Part shown: positions 1 to 7,456 of the stretch, piece after piece
How the letters are laid out: each line of letters begins with the position of its first letter
Position numbering within the stretch: the stretch's first letter is position 1
The notes under the pieces: model-generated
What the model was told of the DNA's origin: nothing
Databases searched by the model: none
The model's input: the letters and a program-made list of their open reading frames with translations, nothing else
Program-made: the position numbers and the translations under genes
Source of the DNA: GCA-003244245 sp050699975
GTDB lineage: Bacteria > Actinomycetota > Actinomycetes > Mycobacteriales > Pseudonocardiaceae
NCBI GenBank assembly: GCA_050699975.1
Contig: JBOHGH010000007.1
Location: forward strand, 6,573 to 70,572
DNA length: 64,000 nt
Direction of reading: 5' to 3'

Positions 1-44
1 ATCCCAGTGACGAAGTACTCACTGACCGTGGCCGTGTCCCCCAT
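1..44 (-). CDS. Copper chaperone (HMA domain), N-terminal fragment
   Basis: Only the first 14 codons lie in the window, read leftwards from an ATG at 42-44, with a GAGGT ribosome site just upstream. The peptide runs MGDTATVSEYFVTG, matching the start of CopZ-like heavy-metal-associated domains, in which V-x-G-M-T-C-x-x-C normally follows. The metal-binding cysteines lie outside the window. It follows csoR by 42 bp on the same strand, the usual csoR-copZ order, so it is probably copper-induced. The identification rests on the short N-terminus plus context. Confidence 0.6.
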   Translation of the reverse strand, partial: MGDTATVSEYFVTG

Positions 45-86
45 GTCGTGACCTCCTCGAGTTCGTTGCGGTGTCCGCGTGGTGCG

Positions 87-365
87 TCAGGAACGAACCA
101 GCCGGGCGATGGCGTCGGCTGCTTCCTTGACCTTGACGCTGGCCTCGGTTTCATCGGCCGCGGCGTCGACCACGCAGGTGGCCATATGCTCTTCGAGCAA
201 GACCAGCGCAAATGATTGCAGTGCCTTCGTGGCGGCCGAGACCTGGGTCAGGACATCGATACAGTACTGGTCCTGTTCAACCATGCGTTGCAGGCCACGG
301 ATCTGCCCCTCGATCCGGCGCAGCCGTTTGAGGTAGGCGTCCCGGTCTTTGGTGTAGCTTGCCAT
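87..365 (-). CDS. csoR: CsoR-family copper-sensing repressor
   Basis: A 92-aa all-helical protein of the CsoR/RcnR family. The Cu(I) ligand set is visible as Cys35 (in QYCIDVL), His60 and Cys64 (in EEHMATC), the C-H-C fingerprint of true copper sensors. Known members hold their operator when metal-free and release it on binding Cu(I). Two near-identical 17-bp pseudo-palindromes lie 28-66 bp upstream of its ATG, so it is probably autoregulated together with the copZ-like gene that follows. Length and sequence are typical. Confidence 0.93.
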   Translation of the reverse strand: MASYTKDRDAYLKRLRRIEGQIRGLQRMVEQDQYCIDVLTQVSAATKALQSFALVLLEEHMATCVVDAAADETEASVKVKEAADAIARLVRS

Positions 366-392
366 TCGCTGCCCTCTCGTGACGCCTCCGAA

Positions 393-431
393 ATACCTCT
401 ACTGGGTATCAAATATACCCCCTTCTGGTAT
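393..431 (-). promoter_or_regulatory. Tandem CsoR-like operators upstream of csoR
   Basis: Two 17-bp elements with the form ATACC-N7-GGTAT lie at 393-409 and 415-431. Their starts are 22 bp apart, about two helical turns, so two tetramers could sit on the same DNA face. The form resembles known CsoR boxes (TACCC...GGGTA). They overlap the 3' end of the upstream oxidoreductase gene, so the csoR promoter lies inside coding sequence. Confidence 0.72.
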
Positions 432-1424
432 ATCATTGCCAACACCCGCCACCCCGGTGCGCAGCCTGGGCAGCACCTCGGTCCCGAGCCGGACGATGTT
501 CTCCCGGGTGCGTGCCGCGTCACCTGTGGTCTCGACCAGCAGCAGGTGGTGGCGCACCCCGGTGCGCCGCGCGGAGCGGGCAAGCACCTGCACGCAGTCC
601 TCGGGGCTGCCGATCGGGTGCAGGCGGCACAGCAGTTCGGTGTACGCGTGCGGGTCGCGCGGGGTATGCGGCGCACCGTCGGCGCGCCGGTAGCCAGCCA
701 CCCCGGGACCCAGCCAGCGGGGTAGCGCCGCGCGCACTTCGGCGAGCGCCTCGGTGCGGGTGTCTGCGACATGGGCCACCCCGGCGGCCAGGTGACCGGG
801 ATCCAGCCCACCGGTCAGCGCTGAATAGCGTGCCGTGAACGCGGCCTTCTCCTCGTCGTCGGCGTGCATGCCCAGCAGCATCGGAAGGTGGCGTGCGGCC
901 GCCACCTCAAGTCCGCTCTGCGAGGTCACCGCGGTGACCACCGGCGGGTAGGGGCGGGTCCGGGGTGCCGGCACCAGTGGCAGGGTGCCTGCCACGCACC
1001 CGGTACCCAGTGTCTCGAGCAGGACGTCCAGCGCGGCCGGGTAGCCATGTTCCCAGCGGCTGAGCCCGGTACCGAACACGTCGAGGTCGACCCACGGTCC
1101 GCCGCGGCCCACACCCAGCCGGAACCGACCGCCGGACAGCTGGTCAAGCAGCGCGGTCTGCTCAGCAAGAGCCACGGGATGCGTCGTGGACAGCACACTC
1201 ACCGCAGTACCCACTGCGACTCGCCGGGTCGCTGCGAGCAAGTAGCCGGCGAGCGTCACCGCCGAAGGGCACACCCCGTAGGAGATGAAGTGGTGCTCGG
1301 CAACCCACACCTCGTCGAACCCGGCCTCGTCGGCGGCCACCGCAGCGGCCACGGTGCCGTCGAGCACCGTGGCGTAATCCTGGCCGGGATACTGCGGGGC
1401 CAGCAGGAACGCCCCGAACGTCAC
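399..1424 (-). CDS. Luciferase-like (LLM class) flavin/F420-dependent oxidoreductase
   Basis: A 341-aa TIM-barrel oxidoreductase of the bacterial luciferase-like family. The N-terminus carries the typical DEAGFDEVWVAEHHF block, followed by RVAVGTAVSVLSTTHPVALAEQ and the LSGGRFRLGVGRGG segment that surrounds the cofactor phosphate in this family. The start is taken as GTG at 1424, preceded by a GGAGGGAG ribosome site. The open frame extends further upstream but would run into the DUF3048 gene region. The cofactor may be FMN or F420; the nearby fbiC makes F420 plausible. The stop codon lies inside the csoR operator region. Confidence 0.82.
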   Translation of the reverse strand: MTFGAFLLAPQYPGQDYATVLDGTVAAAVAADEAGFDEVWVAEHHFISYGVCPSAVTLAGYLLAATRRVAVGTAVSVLSTTHPVALAEQTALLDQLSGGRFRLGVGRGGPWVDLDVFGTGLSRWEHGYPAALDVLLETLGTGCVAGTLPLVPAPRTRPYPPVVTAVTSQSGLEVAAARHLPMLLGMHADDEEKAAFTARYSALTGGLDPGHLAAGVAHVADTRTEALAEVRAALPRWLGPGVAGYRRADGAPHTPRDPHAYTELLCRLHPIGSPEDCVQVLARSARRTGVRHHLLLVETTGDAARTRENIVRLGTEVLPRLRTGVAGVGNDIPEGGIFDTQ

Positions 1425-1474
1425 CGCTAACCCACATCTCCCTCCAGGCCAACCGCCCAGTACCGCGCCAGGAG

Positions 1475-2491
1475 TTACTCCGGGACGAGTACCACCCATA
1501 CCGGACCGGGAGCAAAGGTCAGCGGCGATCCATCCGGGAGGGTGAACGTGGTGATCGCCTCGGGGGCCGGGCGCGACCAGCTCCCGTCGAACGCAAGGCC
1601 GTCCCGGAGCACAATCGCGCTACCGGCGCCCACGGTCGCAGCAAACGGCGAAGGCGTCCCGGAGGTGTCCCGGATCGGGGTGTCGCGCACAGCCACTCGC
1701 TGCAGCACCACGGTGGCCGCACCGGGCCGCGGGCCAGAGGCCGAGGTGAGCGGCGCACCGTCCATCGATATCACCCACCTCGCCTCGGCAGGCACCCATT
1801 GCACCCCGATGCCGGTAGCTCGGTACCGGACGTTGGTTCCCGGCACGGGACGGCCGCCGGGCGGGGTAGGCCCGAAGCGGAACCCGATGTCCCGCGGCGG
1901 CGCGCCTCCCCGGCGCAGCAGGTTGGTGTCGCCGTAGAGATTGTGCGGCATCCGCCGTTTCCGGTCCCGGCGGTAGCTGCCCGGCTGCTCTTCTTCCGAG
2001 ACGTTGAGCACCGGCGCGCGTGCCACGAGCGCGTTGACTGCGGCGGCAGCGCCAGAGTAGGCCAAAGCGGGGCGGCCGAAATTGGCCAGCAGTTGCAGGT
2101 CGGTCAGCCGGGTGCTGCGTACCGGCCCCGCTACCGGCGGGAAGCGGGATTGATACACCGCGAGCAGCCGGCTGATGCCGCCCTCCACCGGCTCGACATA
2201 GACCAGGTCGGCAAGTTCGAGCCCGGTTTGCGGGCGGGCCGGCGGGGCGTTGTCGATCTTGACTCCGAGCACAGGTGCGCCGAGGTCGGTGGCCAGGCCA
2301 GTGAACGGCGACACCGGCGGCGGTCCGGGTAACGGGCTAGCTGGCGCACTGCTCGGAATCGGCGAGTCAGGAGCGGGGGACGGCGGCAGCCCGGACCCCG
2401 AGCAGGACAGCAGCCCGGCGGAAAACAGGGCGACCAGCAGGACCATAGCCAGCGCGCGCAGAACGTGCAGCACGTGCCCCCGCCGGCTCAT
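1475..2491 (-). CDS. DUF3048 domain lipoprotein (YerB-like)
   Basis: A 338-aa secreted lipoprotein. The start is ATG 2491 with GAGGGGGGC eight bases upstream. A hydrophobic stretch ends in the lipobox LLSC, followed by a Pro/Ser-rich linker. The body has the DUF3048 blocks: GVKIDNAPPARPQTGLELADLVYVE near the front, then AVYQSRFP and GPVRSTR. Family function is unknown; members sit outside the cytoplasmic membrane. It ends 50 bp before the oxidoreductase start and may be co-transcribed with it. Confidence 0.85.
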   Translation of the reverse strand: MSRRGHVLHVLRALAMVLLVALFSAGLLSCSGSGLPPSPAPDSPIPSSAPASPLPGPPPVSPFTGLATDLGAPVLGVKIDNAPPARPQTGLELADLVYVEPVEGGISRLLAVYQSRFPPVAGPVRSTRLTDLQLLANFGRPALAYSGAAAAVNALVARAPVLNVSEEEQPGSYRRDRKRRMPHNLYGDTNLLRRGGAPPRDIGFRFGPTPPGGRPVPGTNVRYRATGIGVQWVPAEARWVISMDGAPLTSASGPRPGAATVVLQRVAVRDTPIRDTSGTPSPFAATVGAGSAIVLRDGLAFDGSWSRPAPEAITTFTLPDGSPLTFAPGPVWVVLVPE

Positions 2492-2539
2492 GGCCACCGC
2501 CCCCCTCGCCAGCGCATCGTGCACGCTGAGTAACGCACT

Positions 2540-2683
2540 TCATACCAGCCGTAATCGGCGCAGGTGAAGCCCTCGCGCACCGTTCATCGGCTGCAGGCTG
2601 TAGAACTCGTGATCCGCTGGGGGGAGTACGACCCAGTCGTTGTCCGGGCCGATCATGAGGACGTTCATCGGCACAGCTTTCAT
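2540..2683 (-). CDS. Possible small protein, 47 aa
   Basis: An ATG at 2683 opens a 47-codon frame upstream of the lipoprotein gene. I recognise no family. It has an acidic/aromatic middle (WVVLPPADHEFYSLQP) and a basic C-terminus. No convincing ribosome site is visible. It sits in the 260-bp interval between the divergent lipoprotein and diguanylate cyclase genes and may simply be leader sequence. Confidence 0.25.
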   Translation of the reverse strand: MKAVPMNVLMIGPDNDWVVLPPADHEFYSLQPMNGARGLHLRRLRLV

Positions 2684-2752
2684 GGACGCACAGTAGATTA
2701 CTGAAGGTGATGGCGACTCCCCTGAATGTGGCACTCCGCTCGGAGGATGACA

Positions 2753-4108
2753 ATGAGTCGCGTGCCGATTACGCTGGGGGAGATTGCTCAACGTCACCAC
2801 CGGGGGCACCTAGTGAGCGTGAGCCACGGGCTTGATCGCGTCGAACCCCGGCGCGGCCTGGCGGCTCTGCACCCACGAGGGTGGAAGCTCTGGGGCGAAC
2901 GGAGAGTCGTCCTCGGCTACGTCCTCACCGTCGACATCGTGGCGGTCGCGCTGATCGTCGGGGCGATCGCGGCGATACCGGTTCGCCCCGCGGATCTGTT
3001 CCGGTTCGGCCTGCTGGTCGCGGGGGCGGTCGTCCACCAAGAGGCGGTTCGCCAGATCGAGTTACTGCGGGAGCGGGCGGTCGGCAGTGGCCTGCTTCCG
3101 AACCTGAGGTCAGTATGGATCTTCGCGGCGGTGCTGTCGGTCCCGCTACCGTTGGTCTTCGCCGTGGTCGTGGTCGTCTACCTGCATGCCTGGTGGCGGA
3201 TCAGACCTGGCCGCCTGTACCGCGCGCTGTTCTCCGGCGCAACGATGGTGCTGGCGCCCGCTGCTGCTGTCACGGTCCTGCACCTGGTGGGGCCCAACAG
3301 TTACCCGATCATCCCGCACGGCCTGCCGGGGCTTGTCGCCCTGATCGGCGCCGGAGCGGCATACTGGCTGGTCAATTTCGGGCTGGTGGCCGGTGCCGTG
3401 ATGATGTCCGACCCGCTGCAGCCGGCCCGTCAGGCATTGGGCAACCCGAGCGATCAGGTCGTTGTCGCGGCCTCGCTCGGGCTGGGCGTCGCGCTCGCCG
3501 CGATGCTGGCCTGGCAGCCGTGGCTGATCGCTGTCCTCATGCTTACCGTGATCGCGCTGCACCGCGCATTGCTGCTGCCGCATTTCCAGCAGGCCGCCCG
3601 CACCGACAGCAAGACCGGTCTGCTCACTGTGGGTTTCTGGAATGAGGTCGCCGGCCGGGAAATCGAACGGGCCCGCCGGCTCGGCGAGCCGCTCGGAGTG
3701 CTGATGCTCGATCTGGACCATTTCAAGTCGTTCAACGACCGGATGGGGCATCTCGTCGGCGATCAGGTGCTGCGCGCCGTTGCCGACGAGCTCCGCTCCC
3801 AGACCCGACCCTACGACCTGGTCGGGCGGTTCGGCGGCGAGGAGTTCGTGATCCTGCTGCCTGGAGTGGGAACCACCCAGATCGAGCACGTCGCAGACCG
3901 GATCCGGTTGCGCATCAGCCGGCTGTGCGTCCTGGTCCACGGCCCACACGACCGGCCGGTCACGGTGGACGGTATCTCGGTGTCGATCGGGGCGGCGGTG
4001 TGTCCCGACGACGGCAGCGAGCTGGACCGCCTCCTGCTGGCCGCCGACGGCGCCCTGCTGGCCGCCAAAGCGGCCGGCCGCGACCGCGTCCGCCTTGCCA
4101 CCCGCTGA
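2753..4108 (+). CDS. Membrane-anchored diguanylate cyclase (GGDEF)
   Basis: A 451-aa protein. The start is ATG 2753 with GGAGG six bases upstream. About six hydrophobic segments fill residues ~50-270, followed by a cytoplasmic GGDEF domain. The active-site loop reads GGEEF (residues ~361-365), a catalytically competent variant. An inhibitory I-site RxxD (RPYD) stands exactly five residues before it. Known activity is synthesis of cyclic di-GMP from two GTP. The sequence TDSKTGLLTVGFWNE marks the domain start. No EAL domain is present. It ends 105 bp before fbiC, with a long hairpin in between, so the two are probably not a simple operon. Confidence 0.9.
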   Translation: MSRVPITLGEIAQRHHRGHLVSVSHGLDRVEPRRGLAALHPRGWKLWGERRVVLGYVLTVDIVAVALIVGAIAAIPVRPADLFRFGLLVAGAVVHQEAVRQIELLRERAVGSGLLPNLRSVWIFAAVLSVPLPLVFAVVVVVYLHAWWRIRPGRLYRALFSGATMVLAPAAAVTVLHLVGPNSYPIIPHGLPGLVALIGAGAAYWLVNFGLVAGAVMMSDPLQPARQALGNPSDQVVVAASLGLGVALAAMLAWQPWLIAVLMLTVIALHRALLLPHFQQAARTDSKTGLLTVGFWNEVAGREIERARRLGEPLGVLMLDLDHFKSFNDRMGHLVGDQVLRAVADELRSQTRPYDLVGRFGGEEFVILLPGVGTTQIEHVADRIRLRISRLCVLVHGPHDRPVTVDGISVSIGAAVCPDDGSELDRLLLAADGALLAAKAAGRDRVRLATR

Positions 4109-4140
4109 CCTTGTCCCCGGCTCAAGCGCCCGCTCAGCGC

Positions 4141-4198
4141 GTTCTGGATGCAGACTGCTGTTGATAGGGGGGAGACGACAGCAGTCTGCATCCAGAAC
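4141..4198. promoter_or_regulatory. Perfect 21-bp inverted repeat directly upstream of fbiC
   Basis: Arms at 4141-4161 and 4178-4198 are exact reverse complements over 21 bp, with a 16-nt loop containing a G6 run. The right arm ends 15 bp before the fbiC start and the ribosome site GGGGAGG follows it. No T-run follows on either strand, so it is not a standard intrinsic terminator. It could block readthrough from the cyclase gene, be processed by RNase III, or be a small palindromic element. Confidence 0.8.
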
Positions 4199-4213
4199 AC
4201 GGAAAGGGGAGGT

Positions 4214-6556
4214 ATGGAGTTTGCGGGGATGGGGACCACGGAGTTGCTGGGGCGGGCGCGTGCGGTGCGTGACGCTGCGCACGGCACTCGGGTGACCTAC
4301 TCCCCCAAGGTGTTCCTTCCGCTGACCATGCTGTGCCGGGATCGCTGCGGCTACTGCACCTTCGCGCACGCCCCCCGCGCGCTGCCGTCGGCCTACCTGG
4401 AGCTTGACGAGATCTTGGCGATCGCGTGTATGGGTGCGGAGCTCGGCTGCCACGAAGCACTGTTCACCCTCGGCGAGCGGCCCGAACACCGGTATCCGCA
4501 GGCCCGGAGCTGGCTCGCCGACCACGGGTACAGCAGCACGGTGGACTACCTCGTCGCAGCCTGCCGCGGGGTACTTGAGCACACCGGGTTGCTGCCGCAC
4601 GCCAATGCCGGTGCGTTGTACCGCAACGAGCTGGCCGAGCTGCGCGAGGTCACCGCGAGCCAGGGGATGATGATCGAGTCGTTGCGGCCGGATCTGGCCG
4701 CGCACCGCGGTGCCCCGGACAAGCATCCGGATCGGCGGCTGGCCACCCTGCACGCCGCGGGTGAGCTGGCGATCCCGTTCACCACCGGGATCCTGGTCGG
4801 CATCGGCGAGACCGAGGCCGACCGGGTTACCGCGCTCGAGGCGGTCGCCGAGGCCCACCACCAGTACGGGCACGTGCAGGAAGTGATCGTGCAGAACTTC
4901 CTGCCCAAGGCGGGCACTGCGATGCGCCAGGTCCCACCCTGCCCGCCGGAGGAACACCTGCGGGCCATCGCGCTGGCCCGGCTGCTGCTGCCGCCCGAGG
5001 TGCATGTACAGGCCCCGCCCAACCTCACCGACGATCCGGCGGGCGTGCTCGCTGCCGGCATCGACGACTGGGGCGGGGTCTCCCCCATCACTGCCGATCA
5101 CGTCAACCCCGAGCGGCCCTGGCCCGCGCTGGACGAGCTGCGCACCGCCACCGAAGCGGCGGGGCACACCCTGGCGCCACGCCTGACCGTGTACCCGGAG
5201 TGCGCGCTGGATCCGCAGCGGTGGCTGGACCAGGCGGTTCGCTTCGGTGTGCTGGACCGCTCCGACGCAGCGGGGCTCGGCCGGGACGATCCGGGCGCGG
5301 TGTTTTCCGAACGCGCGCACCACGCCGTCAACGTCGGCGACGGCGCTGAGGTGACCCTGGCCGCACGCCGCTCCACCGCCTGGTACTCCGGTACCGACGT
5401 CGCACCGCCCGCGTTGCTGCCCGCGCCGGGGCGGGCCACCGGGGCGGTGCGTGAGGTGCTCGACGGGGTTCGCCTCGGGCAGCGTCCCGAACTCGACGAG
5501 CTGGTGACGCTGCTGTCCGCCCGCGGCCCCGAGGTTGCGGCCGTCGCCGGGCTGGCCGACCAGCTGCGGGTGGCAACCGTCGGCGACACCGTCACCTACG
5601 TGGTCAACCGCAACATCAACTACACCAACGTGTGCACCTTCCGGTGCCGGTTCTGCGGGTTCTCCAAGGGCAAGCTGTCGCTGAACCTGCGTGGCGCGCC
5701 GTACCTGCTCGAGCTGCCCGAGATCGTGGCGCGGGTTCTGGAGGCGCAGCGTTGGGGCGCTACCGAGGTGTGCCTGCAGGGCGGGATCCACCCCAGCTTC
5801 GACGGCGACTACTACCTCACGGTGTGCCGGGCCATCCACGAGGCGGCGCCCGGGATCCACATCCACGGTTTCACCGCGCTGGAGGTCACTGAAGGGGCCC
5901 GGCGGCTCGGCGAACCGCTGGTCGACTACCTCACCCGGCTGCGCGAAGCTGGGCTCAAGTCGTTGCCCGGCACCGCCGCGGAGATCCTCGACGACGAGGT
6001 CCGCGCGGTGCTGTGCCCTGACAAGATCACCACTGGGGAATGGCTGGAGGCGCACCGGGTAGCGCACTCGGTGGGGCTACGCTCCAACGTCACGATGATG
6101 TTCGGGGCCATCGAGCAACCCGTGCACTGGGCTCGGCACCTGCTGCGGGCCCGCCACCTGCAAGAGCAGACCGGCGGGTTCACCGAGTTCGTCGGCCTAC
6201 CGTTCGTACACATGGCCACCCCGATGTACCTCAAGCGGGCGGCCCGGCGTGGGCCGACCTGGCGGGAGGTGCTGCTGGTGCACGCGGTTGCCCGGATCGC
6301 ACTGCACGGGTTGATCGACCACGTGCAGGCGTCCTGGGTGAAGCTCGGCGCGTCCGGTGCCCGCCAGCTGCTTCGGGCCGGGGTGGACGACCTCGGTGGC
6401 ACGCTGATGGACGAGAACATCAGCCGTGCGGCGGGTGCGAGCCACGGGCAGGGGCTGGACGAGGCCGGGTTCCGGGCGATCGTCGAGCCGCTCGGGCGGC
6501 CGCTGGCCCAGCGCACCACTCTTTACGAGCCGGTCCGAGCCGTGCAATCGCCGTAA
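4214..6556 (+). CDS. fbiC: FbiC, bifunctional FO synthase (CofG-CofH fusion)
   Basis: A 780-aa double radical-SAM enzyme that makes 7,8-didemethyl-8-hydroxy-5-deazariboflavin, the F420 chromophore, from tyrosine and a ribityl-diaminouracil. The CofG-like half has CRDRCGYC near residue 40; the CofH-like half has CTFRCRFC near residue 474. Each supplies the CxxxCxxC ligands of a 4Fe-4S cluster. Length fits the actinobacterial fusion. The start is ATG 4214, placed by GGGGAGG upstream; an in-frame ATG at 4148 lies inside the hairpin. It is convergent with the methyltransferase gene, leaving only 5 bp between stops. Confidence 0.96.
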   Translation: MEFAGMGTTELLGRARAVRDAAHGTRVTYSPKVFLPLTMLCRDRCGYCTFAHAPRALPSAYLELDEILAIACMGAELGCHEALFTLGERPEHRYPQARSWLADHGYSSTVDYLVAACRGVLEHTGLLPHANAGALYRNELAELREVTASQGMMIESLRPDLAAHRGAPDKHPDRRLATLHAAGELAIPFTTGILVGIGETEADRVTALEAVAEAHHQYGHVQEVIVQNFLPKAGTAMRQVPPCPPEEHLRAIALARLLLPPEVHVQAPPNLTDDPAGVLAAGIDDWGGVSPITADHVNPERPWPALDELRTATEAAGHTLAPRLTVYPECALDPQRWLDQAVRFGVLDRSDAAGLGRDDPGAVFSERAHHAVNVGDGAEVTLAARRSTAWYSGTDVAPPALLPAPGRATGAVREVLDGVRLGQRPELDELVTLLSARGPEVAAVAGLADQLRVATVGDTVTYVVNRNINYTNVCTFRCRFCGFSKGKLSLNLRGAPYLLELPEIVARVLEAQRWGATEVCLQGGIHPSFDGDYYLTVCRAIHEAAPGIHIHGFTALEVTEGARRLGEPLVDYLTRLREAGLKSLPGTAAEILDDEVRAVLCPDKITTGEWLEAHRVAHSVGLRSNVTMMFGAIEQPVHWARHLLRARHLQEQTGGFTEFVGLPFVHMATPMYLKRAARRGPTWREVLLVHAVARIALHGLIDHVQASWVKLGASGARQLLRAGVDDLGGTLMDENISRAAGASHGQGLDEAGFRAIVEPLGRPLAQRTTLYEPVRAVQSP

Positions 6557-6561
6557 GTGTG

Positions 6562-7353
6562 TCAACTGCCGGGTTTGCGACCCACGGCTATGAAGGATGC
6601 GACGGTCATCCACGGCCGGGTCGCGAGCGCGTCGACGCGCTCGAACGCGACCGCCCACCTGCTCAGGTCCCTCGCGGTGGCGAGCCCGGCGGCCACCAGC
6701 GCATCCCGGGCGGCCCACGAAGGCGGCCGCAGCTGCGGGGGAACCCGATACACCGGGCCCCCGCTGCGGAAGGACTCGACCTGCAGCCCTGCGGTCTCGA
6801 GCAGGGCTCCGAGCGTCGGGCCGATGTTGATGTTGTTGCCGCGGGAGCGGTGCAGCTCGACGTAGCGGGTGTTGAGATCGGCGATGTCGGGGTCATCGGG
6901 ATGCAGCCGCATTGCGGCGGCGTCGACGTCGACGAGGTAAATCGCCCCGCCGGGACGAGCCAGCTTGACGAGATGGGCGATTATCGCCGTCTCATGGCTG
7001 CCGTTGTGGGCCAGGACGTGGCGGCACATCACCACGTCGTAGCTGCCGGGATCGAGCCCGGTGGCAGCCGCCTCACCCACCCGCGCCGAAGCCTGGGTGA
7101 GATCGGCGACCTGCTCGGCGGCGGCGGTGACGGCACCGGAATCCAGGTCGACACCGTCGGCCTTCCCGCTGTTGCCGACCTCCTCGGCGAGCAACCGCAG
7201 GATGGCCCCCGGCCCGCAACCGATGTCTGCCACCCGCGCGCCGGGCACAATCCCGGCGGCCTCCCACTGGGCTCGCTCGTCGGCACGGGCGAACTCTGCC
7301 ATGAGCCGGTAGCGTTCCCGCTCAGCCTCGGTGAGCTGCAGCGCGTAGGTCAC
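6562..7353 (-). CDS. Class I SAM-dependent methyltransferase
   Basis: A 263-aa protein with a Rossmann methyltransferase core. Motif I is VADIGCGPGA, the acidic end of strand 2 is in DGVDLDSG, and motif IV lies in GSYDVVMCRHVLAH. The substrate cannot be read from sequence; the fold resembles UbiE/small-molecule methyltransferases. It stands alone, convergent with fbiC. Nothing about it is unusual. Confidence 0.85.
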   Translation of the reverse strand: MTYALQLTEAERERYRLMAEFARADERAQWEAAGIVPGARVADIGCGPGAILRLLAEEVGNSGKADGVDLDSGAVTAAAEQVADLTQASARVGEAAATGLDPGSYDVVMCRHVLAHNGSHETAIIAHLVKLARPGGAIYLVDVDAAAMRLHPDDPDIADLNTRYVELHRSRGNNINIGPTLGALLETAGLQVESFRSGGPVYRVPPQLRPPSWAARDALVAAGLATARDLSRWAVAFERVDALATRPWMTVASFIAVGRKPGS

Positions 7354-7456
7354 CTTGATCTCTCCCGTCCCGTCCTGCCCAGGCTAGGGCAGCGGGCCCC
7401 GGACGAACACCCATTAGCTGCGCGAACGAGTCGTTACGCGATCCACCGTCGACTGG

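Noticed and set aside
3146..6067. A 973-codon open frame on the minus strand opposite the diguanylate cyclase and fbiC
   Set aside because: It is antisense to two firmly identified genes, has Gly/Arg/Gln/His-rich composition and no recognisable domain. This is the usual mirror frame of high-GC coding DNA.
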